Of a DNA stretch of 13,205 bases, positions 5,927-13,135 are shown in pieces. Origin of the DNA: an uncultured Polaribacter sp. (GTDB taxonomy: Bacteria > Bacteroidota > Bacteroidia > Flavobacteriales > Flavobacteriaceae); assembly GCA_937936695.1 (NCBI GenBank), contig CALHCK010000154.1, positions 1 through 13,205 of the forward strand, written 5' to 3'. The notes under the pieces were generated by a model. That model did no database searches and had not been told where the DNA came from. It saw only the letters and a list, made by a program, of their open reading frames with translations. A program made the translations under genes and the position numbers. Positions within the stretch are counted from its first letter, which is position 1, and the number at the start of each line of letters is the position of its first letter.

Positions 5927-6844
5927 ATGGAAGCTATTATTACAATTGTTGGATTTTTAGGAGCAGGAAAAACAACGCTATTAAAATATTTAACTAATCA
6001 TTATTTAGAAAACAATTGGCAACCTTTTATTGTACTTAATGATTATGAAAATGCAAGTTTAGATGCAATACAGTTTACCGATAAATTAGAGCCTAAATGG
6101 ATTAGAGCCCTTACAGGAAGTTGTATTTGTTGCAGTGGTATTAATGAGCTAAGAAACTACGTAAATCGCATACCAGAGCGTACAAATGGTATTACGTTAA
6201 TAGAAGCAAATGGTACCTCTGATGCTTGTTCTTTAATGGAGTTTTTAGGTGTTGGTTTAAATGATCGGTTTTTGCCTCCTATACAAATATCTGTTGTTGA
6301 TGTTAAAAATTGGCAAAAAAGAGGGGAACATAACGAACTTGAAGCCAATCAAATTCAGGTTTCATCTTTATTAATTCTTACACACTTAGAAAAAACTTCA
6401 AAAGAAAGGGAAGAAATTGTAGTTAAAGAGCTTAAAAAATTAAATCCTTTTGCTAAAATTATAACTATAGATAGCATTAATGTACAATTGTTATCAGAAT
6501 TATTACCATCTAAAAATAAGGCACAATCATTTAAACATCAAAAGGCACATTGGGCATCTTGTTCTTGTGATTTGCCAAACTTACCAGATGCAGATTGCAT
6601 TTATGATATCTGTAAAATGCTTCCGAAAAGTTTACTACGAGTAAAAGGATGCACCAAAATTGGTAATAATACAAAATACACTTATTTTGAAAGAAATCCG
6701 GATGGAGAAGTATTTATTCGCCCTTTTAACGGAGAACCCACTACAGGCGCAAAATTATTAACTATTGGACCAAACAGTGAAACATCTATACTTAAAAAAG
6801 CAATTTTAGATAGTATTACCAAAGCAAACAAACGGTTATTGTAA
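5927..6844 (+). CDS. COG0523 (CobW/YciC/ZagA-type) GTPase, putative zinc metallochaperone
   Basis: The 305-residue protein opens with Walker A GFLGAGKTT (9-17). It carries the family CxCC metal motif C66-I-C68-C69 in GSCICCSG, then the switch region LIEANGTSD (91-99). A CobW C-terminal domain follows from about 235. The usual NKxD base-specificity motif is replaced by THLE (152-155). Between the domains lies a His/Cys-rich stretch (H204, H208, C212, C214, C224, C229) likely to bind metal. Zur-controlled members of this family deliver zinc to client enzymes; in Bacillus subtilis ZagA sustains FolE. The gene follows folE by 76 bp without a recognisable new promoter, and a strong terminator follows it. 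FolE is the obvious candidate client. Confidence 0.9.
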   Translation: MEAIITIVGFLGAGKTTLLKYLTNHYLENNWQPFIVLNDYENASLDAIQFTDKLEPKWIRALTGSCICCSGINELRNYVNRIPERTNGITLIEANGTSDACSLMEFLGVGLNDRFLPPIQISVVDVKNWQKRGEHNELEANQIQVSSLLILTHLEKTSKEREEIVVKELKKLNPFAKIITIDSINVQLLSELLPSKNKAQSFKHQKAHWASCSCDLPNLPDADCIYDICKMLPKSLLRVKGCTKIGNNTKYTYFERNPDGEVFIRPFNGEPTTGAKLLTIGPNSETSILKKAILDSITKANKRLL

Positions 6845-6851
6845 TAACATA

Positions 6852-6878
6852 AAAAATGCCGCTTAAAGCGGCATTTTT
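6852..6878. terminator. Bidirectional intrinsic terminator between convergent genes
   Basis: A perfect inverted repeat with a GC-rich core (TGCCGCTTAAAGCGGCA, 6857-6873) is flanked by five A on the left and five T on the right. It starts 8 bp after the COG0523 stop codon and ends 26 bp from the stop of the convergent DAHP synthase gene. It can serve both transcripts. Confidence 0.93.
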
Positions 6879-6904
6879 AATATACATTTATTAAAGAATA
6901 AATA

Positions 6905-7987
6905 TTATCCGTTAATAATTTTTTCTTGATGATTAATAGATTCTTGGTGAATTGCTTTAAACATTTTTAAAACAAACTCTTCACTTAAACCTCTTTGCTC
7001 ACCTTCTAAAATCATGTTTCCTAAGATTTCATTCCAACGTTTAGACTGTAAAACAGCAACATTTTTATCTTTCTTTAAAGCACCAATTTCATCAGAAACT
7101 TTCATTCTTTTACCTAACAAATCAATTAATTGATTGTCTGCTACATTAATCTGAGCACGTAAATTATCTAAAGTACTTTGGTAAGCAGCTTCAGTATTAG
7201 TTTCTTTTTTAATCTTTAAGTCTTCCATAATAGCCTTTAACTTTGTAGGCGTAACTTGCTGCGCAGCATCACTCCATGCATTGTCAGGATCAAAATGAGT
7301 TTCTATCATTAAACCATCAAAGTTTAAATCTAAAGCAGTTTGAGATACTTCTTGAATCATTTCTCTATTACCAGTAATATGAGAAGGATCACAAATTAAT
7401 GGTAAATCTGGAAATTTGTTCTGAAACTCAATAGCTAATTGCCATTCTGGAATGTTTCTGTATTTTGATTTTTCGTAAGTAGAAAAACCTCTGTGTATTG
7501 CTCCTAAGTTTTTAATACCAGCAGTATACAATCTTTCAATACCACCTAACCATAAAGCTAAATCTGGATTTACTGGATTTTTTACCAAAACAATTTTATC
7601 TGTTCCTTGTAAAGCATCTGCAATTTCTTGCATGATAAAAGGAGATACTGTAGAACGAGCTCCAATCCATAATAAATCTACATCATGTTCTAAAGCTAAT
7701 TTTACGTGAGCAGCATTGGCAACTTCTGTACAAGTTTTCATACCTGTTTCTTCTTTCACCTTTTTTAACCAACCTAAACCTAAGGCACCAACACCTTCAA
7801 AGTTTCCTGGTCTTGTTCTTGGCTTCCAAATACCTGCTCTAAAGTAGTTTACATCAGAATCTTTTAATTCGTGTGCAATTTTTAAAACCTGCTCTTCGGT
7901 TTCTGCACTACAAGGCCCTGCTATTACTAGTGGATGTGGCAAATTCATATCATCCAACCATGTTCTTAATTCTTTTGTATTCTTCAT
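6905..7987 (-). CDS. Bifunctional DAHP synthase (type I beta) / chorismate mutase
   Basis: This 360-residue fusion catalyses both the entry step of the shikimate pathway (phosphoenolpyruvate plus erythrose 4-phosphate to DAHP) and the branch step from chorismate to prephenate. The DAHP synthase domain (about 1-260) shows IAGPCSAE (22-29, with metal ligand Cys26), KPRTRP (55-60), DPSH (200-203) and a C-terminal ETHFDP segment. The AroQ-type chorismate mutase domain (about 268-355) has Arg277 in LRAQIN and LGKRM (291-295). In the related Bacillus enzymes the mutase domain lies at the N-terminus; here it is at the C-terminus, the usual Bacteroidota order. It is the last gene of the operon, 21 bp behind tyrA, and ends at the bidirectional terminator. 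Confidence 0.95.
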   Translation of the reverse strand: MKNTKELRTWLDDMNLPHPLVIAGPCSAETEEQVLKIAHELKDSDVNYFRAGIWKPRTRPGNFEGVGALGLGWLKKVKEETGMKTCTEVANAAHVKLALEHDVDLLWIGARSTVSPFIMQEIADALQGTDKIVLVKNPVNPDLALWLGGIERLYTAGIKNLGAIHRGFSTYEKSKYRNIPEWQLAIEFQNKFPDLPLICDPSHITGNREMIQEVSQTALDLNFDGLMIETHFDPDNAWSDAAQQVTPTKLKAIMEDLKIKKETNTEAAYQSTLDNLRAQINVADNQLIDLLGKRMKVSDEIGALKKDKNVAVLQSKRWNEILGNMILEGEQRGLSEEFVLKMFKAIHQESINHQEKIING

Positions 7988-8008
7988 TTTTCTATTGATT
8001 TTGGCTTT

Positions 8009-8860
8009 TTATTTTATGCCGTTTAAAATTTTCTTAATATAATTTGTGCTCTCCATTTCATTAAAAATTTCGGAGAAATCATCTTTTTCCATCAACTCTT
8101 TAAATTGTTGTAAATTGTTAATGTACTCTTCTAACGTTTCTATAACGTTTTCCTTATTTTGTTTAAAAATAGGTGTCCACATTGCTGGCGAACTTTTTGC
8201 CAAACGTACTGTTGATGCAAACCCAGAACCTGCCATATCAAAAATATCGCGTTCGTTCTTTTCTTTATTTAAAACTGTTTTACCTAACATAAACGAACTT
8301 ATGTGAGATAAGTGCGAAACATACGCAATATGTTTGTCATGCGATACCGGATCCATGTAACGAATACGCATTCCAATATCTGTAAAAAGCTTTAATGCTT
8401 TTTCTTGTAACTTAAAAGTTGTTTTTTCTACCTCGCAAATAATGTTAGTTTTCCCAACGTACAAGCCAGATATAGCAGCTGTTGGTCCAGAATTTTCTGT
8501 TCCAGCAATTGGATGACATGCTAAAAAATTTCTTCTTTTTGGATGATGTTCAACTACCTTACAAATTGCTTCTTTTGTAGATCCTGCATCTATTACCAAA
8601 CCATTATCAGAAATTTTATCTAAAATTGTTGGCAATAATTTTGCAGTAGCATCTACAGGAATAGAAACTATTACCAAATCTGCATGTTTTACATCGTCTA
8701 AAACAGCTTTTTTATCTATTATATGTAACGCTAAAGCCTTATTTAACGTTTCTTCTTTTCTACTAATACCATGAATAACAACTTCTGGGTTGTTTTTTTT
8801 AATATCGATAGCAAAACTACCGCCTATTAAACCAACACCAATCATATAGATATTTTTCAT
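8009..8860 (-). CDS. tyrA: Prephenate dehydrogenase
   Basis: The 283-residue protein oxidises and decarboxylates prephenate to 4-hydroxyphenylpyruvate, the precursor of tyrosine. The N-terminal Rossmann fold starts at once with GVGLIGG (8-14, GxGxxG). The conserved HPIAGTENSGP block (116-126) and the SHLSH segment (182-186) belong to the active-site region of the TyrA family, and GSGFASTVRLAKSSP follows in the helical dimer domain. No C-terminal ACT domain is visible, so feedback control by tyrosine is not obvious at this enzyme. It lies 43 bp behind the aminotransferase gene and 21 bp before the DAHP synthase gene. Confidence 0.94.
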   Translation of the reverse strand: MKNIYMIGVGLIGGSFAIDIKKNNPEVVIHGISRKEETLNKALALHIIDKKAVLDDVKHADLVIVSIPVDATAKLLPTILDKISDNGLVIDAGSTKEAICKVVEHHPKRRNFLACHPIAGTENSGPTAAISGLYVGKTNIICEVEKTTFKLQEKALKLFTDIGMRIRYMDPVSHDKHIAYVSHLSHISSFMLGKTVLNKEKNERDIFDMAGSGFASTVRLAKSSPAMWTPIFKQNKENVIETLEEYINNLQQFKELMEKDDFSEIFNEMESTNYIKKILNGIK

Positions 8861-8903
8861 TTTTTTTGCTATTATTATTTTGCAAAAACCTTAAGGCTAA
8901 AAC

Positions 8904-10046
8904 TTATATTCTACTTATTGCTTCTTTTATTATTTCTGATGTTACACACAATGAAAAACGTATATACCCCTCTCCTTGACTACCAAAGATAGTACCTGGT
9001 GTTATAAATATATCTTTATCATATAATACTGCATCTGTAACTTCTTCAGATTTTTTTCCTTCAGAAATTTTAGCCCAAACAAATAATCCGGTAGCGTTTT
9101 TAGAATATGTTGCTCCTAATTTATCTGCAAGCTTCCATATTAAATTTCTACGCTCTTCATATATTTTATTTTGCGCTAAAAACCAATCATCAGAAAGCTG
9201 TAAAGCTTCTATTGCTCCTTTTTGAATTCCGTAAAACATACCAGAATCCATGTTACTTTTTACTTTTAAAACTTCATTAATTAAAGTTTTGTTTCCTAAA
9301 AGCATCCCTACACGCCAACCAGCCATATTAAAAGTTTTACTTAAAGAGTTTAACTCTAAAGCAATATCTTTTGCTCCGTCTACTTGTAAAATACTAATAG
9401 GGTTATCATTTAAGATAAAGCTATAAGGGTTGTCGTTTATTATTAAAATATTGTGTTTTTTACCAAAAGCAACTAATTTTTCTAATGTTGCTATGGTAGC
9501 ATTTGTACCCGTTGGCATGTGCGGATAATTTACCCACATTATTTTTACATCTGTTAAATCTTCTTGCTCTAACTCTTCAAAATTTGGTTGCCAATTGGTA
9601 GCATCACTTAAATTGTAAAATAATGGGGTTGCTCCCACTAATTTTGTTACTGATGTATATGTTGGGTATCCAGGATTCGGAATTAATACTTTATCGCCTT
9701 CATTTAAAAAAGCCATAGAAATATGCATAATTCCTTCTTTACTACCCATTAAAGGTAGTATTTCGTTATCTGGATTTGCTACTACAGAAAATTTATCTTT
9801 ATAAAAACCTGCAATTGCACTTCTTAATTCTGGTAAACCTTGATACGATTGATATTTATGCGCAGTTGCATCATTTAAACTACCCGAAATAGCTTTTAAA
9901 ACTTCTGCTGGTGGTTGTAAATCAGGAGAACCAATTCCCATGTTAATAATTGGTTTTCCGGCAACAACTAGCTCTCTAACTTCTCTTAACTTTTTAGAGA
10001 AGTAGTATTCTTGTACTGTATCTAATCTTTTGGCAGGTTGTATCAT
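8904..10046 (-). CDS. Class I/II PLP-dependent aminotransferase (aromatic pathway)
   Basis: The 380-residue fold-type I aminotransferase has the PLP lysine Lys237 in SLSKTFNMAGWRVG (234-247). NYPHMPTG (173-180) stands where many relatives have NNPxNPTG. The cofactor Asp205 lies in NDNPY, and the carboxylate-binding Arg363 lies in YIRFSL. Its place between pheA and tyrA suggests amination of phenylpyruvate and 4-hydroxyphenylpyruvate, the last step of Phe and Tyr synthesis. By sequence alone it could equally be a prephenate, aspartate or LL-diaminopimelate-type aminotransferase. It starts 46 bp after pheA, with a small hairpin in that gap. Confidence 0.88.
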   Translation of the reverse strand: MIQPAKRLDTVQEYYFSKKLREVRELVVAGKPIINMGIGSPDLQPPAEVLKAISGSLNDATAHKYQSYQGLPELRSAIAGFYKDKFSVVANPDNEILPLMGSKEGIMHISMAFLNEGDKVLIPNPGYPTYTSVTKLVGATPLFYNLSDATNWQPNFEELEQEDLTDVKIMWVNYPHMPTGTNATIATLEKLVAFGKKHNILIINDNPYSFILNDNPISILQVDGAKDIALELNSLSKTFNMAGWRVGMLLGNKTLINEVLKVKSNMDSGMFYGIQKGAIEALQLSDDWFLAQNKIYEERRNLIWKLADKLGATYSKNATGLFVWAKISEGKKSEEVTDAVLYDKDIFITPGTIFGSQGEGYIRFSLCVTSEIIKEAISRI

Positions 10047-10061
10047 ATTTTTATTCTTAAA

Positions 10062-10082
10062 GTTCTAAAACAAGTTTAGAAC
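10062..10082 (-). other. Hairpin between pheA and the aminotransferase gene
   Basis: GTTCTAAA and TTTAGAAC form a perfect 8-bp stem with a 5-nt loop in the 46-bp intergenic gap. On the message it is followed only by UUUAAG, so it is a poor terminator. It might tune relative expression or mark a processing site. Confidence 0.4.
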
Positions 10083-10092
10083 GACTGCACAT

Positions 10093-10920
10093 TTATTTTC
10101 TACCGTTATTATAGGTTCCTAAAATCTTAAACTCTTCTGCCATTATTTCTATAATCGCTTTTGCTTTTGTGTATTCTTTGTAATCATCAAAAGTAACATC
10201 TACAAAAAAAGAGTATTTCCAAGGAGTTTCTATTACAGGTAAAGATTGAATTTTTGTAAGATTCATCTTACAATCACTTAATACATTTAAAATAGCTGCT
10301 AAACTTCCTCTTTTATGGTTTAACTGAAATTTTAAAGAAGCTTTATTTACTGCTTCTGTATTTTCAGTTGGTTTGTTTACTTGTACAATTACAAATCTTG
10401 TCGAATTTTCTTTTATCGTTTGTAAATTGTCTTCTATTACTTTTAAATGAAATATTTCTGCAGCAATTTTAGGTGCTATAGCAGCAATACCTACTAAATT
10501 TTCTTTTGCTATTCTTTTAGCAACCTCTGCCGTATCTACATCTTCTACTAACTTTATGTGCGGGTGTTTTTTAAAAAACTCCTTACATTGTAACAACGCC
10601 ATTGGATGAGACCAAACTTCTTTTATATCTTCAATACTCTGGCCTTCTAAAGCCATTAAATGATGATGAATATTTAAATACTTCTCTCCTGTTATGTGCA
10701 AGTTGTATTTATCTATTAAAGCATAATTTGGTATAATAGAACCAGCAATCGTATTTTCTAATGCCATTACTCCTAAATCTGCAGATTTATCTAGCAAACT
10801 ATCAACTAAAACATCAAAAGACATACATTCTTTTAATGCAATTGAAGTTCCGTAAAAGTCGCGTGCAACTTTATGGTGGTTTGAGCCTTCTGCTCCTTGT
10901 ATGGCTATTACTTTATTCAT
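10093..10920 (-). CDS. pheA: Prephenate dehydratase with ACT domain
   Basis: The 275-residue monofunctional enzyme converts prephenate to phenylpyruvate, the committed step to phenylalanine. The catalytic domain (about 1-180) begins with AIQGAEGSNHH and includes the diagnostic Thr174-Arg175-Phe176 motif (NSTRF). An ACT domain (about 195-270) follows for allosteric control. Its ligand-binding motifs are altered from the enteric GALV and ESRP to GSLAAIL and IQSLPV. No chorismate mutase domain is fused here, because that activity sits on the DAHP synthase. It is the first structural gene of the operon, 62 bp downstream of a Phe-rich leader ORF and 18 nt past the stem of an intrinsic terminator. 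Transcription into it is therefore likely controlled by attenuation. Confidence 0.95.
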   Translation of the reverse strand: MNKVIAIQGAEGSNHHKVARDFYGTSIALKECMSFDVLVDSLLDKSADLGVMALENTIAGSIIPNYALIDKYNLHITGEKYLNIHHHLMALEGQSIEDIKEVWSHPMALLQCKEFFKKHPHIKLVEDVDTAEVAKRIAKENLVGIAAIAPKIAAEIFHLKVIEDNLQTIKENSTRFVIVQVNKPTENTEAVNKASLKFQLNHKRGSLAAILNVLSDCKMNLTKIQSLPVIETPWKYSFFVDVTFDDYKEYTKAKAIIEIMAEEFKILGTYNNGRK

Positions 10921-10931
10921 TAATAAAAAAT

Positions 10932-10964
10932 AAAAAAAAAGTCTCGAAACAAATTCGAGACTTT
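10932..10964 (-). terminator. Leader terminator (attenuator) of the phe operon
   Basis: On the minus strand AAAGTCTCGAA pairs perfectly with TTCGAGACTTT (11 bp, 5-nt loop TTTGT), and the stem runs straight into a further six T residues. Directionality is clear: the long T tract exists only on the pheA side. The stem ends just upstream of the pheA start codon, so it cannot serve pheA itself. It must act on transcripts coming from the promoter at 11089-11120. Confidence 0.9.
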
Positions 10965-11005
10965 ATATTTTATGTATGTTTCTTAACAACATTTTACAAA
11001 GTCTC
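10957..11005 (-). promoter_or_regulatory. Antiterminator pairing in the phe leader
   Basis: GAGACTTTGTA (11005 down to 10995), inside codons 20-23 of the leader ORF, can pair with TATAAAGTCTC (10967 down to 10957). This gives 10 Watson-Crick pairs and one G-U. The second segment contains the 5' arm of the terminator stem, so the two structures exclude each other. A ribosome at the leader stop codon would cover the first segment and allow termination. A ribosome stalled on the Phe/Tyr codons upstream would leave it free. Confidence 0.78.
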
Positions 11006-11063
11006 TACTTTTACTAAAAAAGTAAAAGTTAAAATAAAAGAATGTAAAACTGTTAGTACGCAT
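10983..11063 (-). CDS. Phe/Tyr-rich leader peptide of the phe operon (26 aa)
   Basis: A 26-codon ORF (ATG to TAA) lies in the leader of pheA. Residues 6-16 read FTFFYFNFYFF, with 7 Phe and 2 Tyr in 11 residues; an eighth Phe is at position 22. It begins about 20 nt downstream of the predicted transcription start and ends 62 bp before pheA. The composition matches the end products of the operon. Together with the downstream terminator and alternative pairing, it has the form of the enteric pheL leader peptide. The peptide itself probably has no function beyond being translated. AT-rich DNA favours TTT codons by chance, but their clustering at this exact place, with the matching RNA folds, argues against coincidence. 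Confidence 0.85.
   Translation of the reverse strand: MRTNSFTFFYFNFYFFSKSRDFVKCC
11007..11029 (-). other. Leader hairpin over the Phe codons
   Basis: ACTTTTACT and AGTAAAAGT form a perfect 9-bp stem with a U5 loop. It covers leader codons 12-19 and lies 1 nt before the antiterminator segment. In attenuators a hairpin here commonly pauses RNA polymerase so the ribosome can catch up. The stem is AT-rich and therefore weak. Confidence 0.55.
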
Positions 11064-11088
11064 TTGTAACTTTCTGATTTATCGGGTG

Positions 11089-11120
11089 CAAATTTAAATA
11101 TTAAATTTAAAATAAACAAA
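11089..11120 (-). promoter_or_regulatory. Promoter of the aromatic amino acid operon
   Basis: On the minus strand TTTG (11117-11120) is followed after 20 bp by TAAATTTG (11089-11096), a full Bacteroidota -33/-7 match with the same spacing as the Zur-like gene promoter. Transcription should begin near 11082, about 20 nt before the leader ATG. Confidence 0.8.
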
Positions 11121-11176
11121 CATCTATATTGCTTTTTATAAATTAAATGACTGATTCTCTAAAACAAAAGCAATCT

Positions 11177-13135
11177 TTATTTTTTAAAATTTTCTATTCC
11201 TGATTTTAAAAACTGAGAATATGCATTCACATCTGGTGTGTATCCAACGGGTGTCACTAAATTATTTTCGTTATGATCTATTAACACATACATAGGTTGT
11301 GTATTAGTTTTATAACGTATTGTTTGCATTTCACTCCATTTTTGTCCAATATATTTTAGTTTTTTACCAGGTTTTAATTTAGACATTACAACTTCATTTT
11401 CTTTTAATGGTCGCTTATCATCAACATATAAAGAAATTAAAACTACATCTTTTTTTAACACATTTAATATATTTGGTTTTACCCAAACATCTTGCTCCAT
11501 TTTCCTACAGTTTACACAAGCATGACCTGTAAAGTCTAACATAATAGGTTTACCTACTTTTTTTGCGTATGCAACGCCTTTATCGTAATCATTAAAAGCT
11601 AATATATCATGAGGAGGCAATAAATGTGCCCCATCTGGCAAATCAGTATCTACTATTTTATCTGTAGTTGATTTTTGTATACTCCCTACTCCGTATGGAG
11701 ATTCGCTATAATGTTGTGGAGGCGGAAATGCATTTATTAATTTTAAAGGTGCTCCCCACATACCTGGCAACATATAAATAGCAAAAGTTAAAGACAGTAA
11801 ACCCAAACCTAATCTACCTACAGAAATATGATTTGCAGGAGAATCATGTGGCAATTGTATTTTACCAAATAAATACAACGCTAAAGTTGCAAAAATAGCA
11901 ATCCAAATAGCTATAAATACTTCTCTTTCTAATAAATGTGCTTGTAATACCAAATCTGCATTCGATAAAAATTTAAGTGCTAAAGCCAATTCTAAAAACC
12001 CTAAAACAACTTTAACTGTATTTAACCAACCTCCAGATTTTGGTAATGAATTTAACCAACCAGGAAAAGCTGCAAACAAAGCAAATGGTAATGCTATAGC
12101 AGATGAGAAACCTAACATACTTACTATAGGTGCTATTCGCTCTCCTGTAGTAGCGGCCATAACCAGAGCAGAACCTACCAATGGTCCGGTACAAGAAAAA
12201 GAAACAATAGCTAGTGCTAAAGCCATAAAAAAGATTCCTAAATAACCACCTTTGTCTGCCTTAGCGTCAATTTTAGTTCCCCAAGAACTTGGTAACACCA
12301 ACTCAAAAGCACCTAAAAAAGACGCTGCAAAAAAGAGTAATATTATAAAAAATGCAATATTAAACCACACACTTGTAGCTAAAGAATTTAAAGCATTAGG
12401 TCCGAAAATAGCGCTTACCAAAAGCCCTATTAATACATATATTACTATTATAGAGATTCCATAAATAACTGCATTTCTAATACCTGCAGCTTTATTTTTA
12501 CTCTGTTTAGTAAAAAAACTTACTGTCATAGGTATCATCGGAAACACACATGGTGTTAATAAAGCTGCTAACCCTCCTAGAAAAGACAAGAAAAATAATG
12601 ATAATAAACCTTTACGCTCTTCTTTGGTATCATTTGTAAGATTATCTATAACTTCAGAATTAACATTTTCAGCAACACCATTACCTGTTGTTAATTTAAA
12701 TTCTAAATCTCTTTCTTCTGGAGCCAAACAACGCTCATCATTACAAACCATAAACTCAACAACTCCTAATACTTTAGTAACATTAAGTTTTGTTAATTTT
12801 ATTTTTTGTTTAAAGGTTGCTTCCTCACTAAAATATTTAATATTCATTTCAAAAGTAGGGTCAAAACCTTCAACTCCTTCATCCTCTATACTCTTTCCTA
12901 CTAAAACAATATCTTTATTTACATCATTAAATTCAAAAGATGTTTTTATCGGCCCATCATCTGGTAAATATTGCGAATACAAATGCCATCCTTTTTCAAT
13001 AGTAGCTTTAGAAATTAAAATATATTCTGTTTCAGAAACTTTTTTTACCGATGTAGACCATTTAACAGGGTCTTCTATTTGCGAGAAAAAAGAAATCGAA
13101 AAAAACAGAAATAATAGATAAATACAATGTTTCAT
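11177..13135 (-). CDS. dsbD: Thiol:disulfide interchange protein DsbD
   Basis: The 652-residue inner-membrane protein carries electrons from cytoplasmic thioredoxin to the periplasm. It has a signal peptide (1-18) and an N-terminal periplasmic DsbD-alpha domain (about 20-150) with Cys131 and Cys136. A bundle of about eight transmembrane segments (about 178-462) carries the redox pair Cys196 (LLTPCVFPM) and Cys315 (SFSCTGP). A C-terminal thioredoxin-like domain (about 500-650) carries C540-V-N-C543 and the cis-proline loop TQPMYV (Pro614). All six functional Cys are present. The length is somewhat above the Escherichia coli protein, with a linker near 463-505. The 70 bp upstream to the window edge show no full promoter consensus. 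The gene ends 57 bp before the phe operon promoter, with no clear terminator between. Confidence 0.95.
   Translation of the reverse strand: MKHCIYLLFLFFSISFFSQIEDPVKWSTSVKKVSETEYILISKATIEKGWHLYSQYLPDDGPIKTSFEFNDVNKDIVLVGKSIEDEGVEGFDPTFEMNIKYFSEEATFKQKIKLTKLNVTKVLGVVEFMVCNDERCLAPEERDLEFKLTTGNGVAENVNSEVIDNLTNDTKEERKGLLSLFFLSFLGGLAALLTPCVFPMIPMTVSFFTKQSKNKAAGIRNAVIYGISIIVIYVLIGLLVSAIFGPNALNSLATSVWFNIAFFIILLFFAASFLGAFELVLPSSWGTKIDAKADKGGYLGIFFMALALAIVSFSCTGPLVGSALVMAATTGERIAPIVSMLGFSSAIALPFALFAAFPGWLNSLPKSGGWLNTVKVVLGFLELALALKFLSNADLVLQAHLLEREVFIAIWIAIFATLALYLFGKIQLPHDSPANHISVGRLGLGLLSLTFAIYMLPGMWGAPLKLINAFPPPQHYSESPYGVGSIQKSTTDKIVDTDLPDGAHLLPPHDILAFNDYDKGVAYAKKVGKPIMLDFTGHACVNCRKMEQDVWVKPNILNVLKKDVVLISLYVDDKRPLKENEVVMSKLKPGKKLKYIGQKWSEMQTIRYKTNTQPMYVLIDHNENNLVTPVGYTPDVNAYSQFLKSGIENFKK

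Noticed and set aside
10761..11069. 102-codon plus-strand open frame across the pheA start and leader
   Set aside because: It is antisense to pheA, the attenuator and the leader ORF. Its length follows from the AT-rich leader, and it has no recognisable domain.
11128..11174. Inverted repeat ATTGCTTTT / AAAAGCAAT after dsbD as a terminator
   Set aside because: The loop is 29 nt and no T run follows on the minus strand; 9-bp AT-rich repeats arise easily in this composition.
12624..13121. 165-codon plus-strand open frame opposite dsbD
   Set aside because: It is fully antisense to the well-supported N-terminal half of dsbD, has Ser/Leu/Phe-rich shadow composition and shows no family motif.
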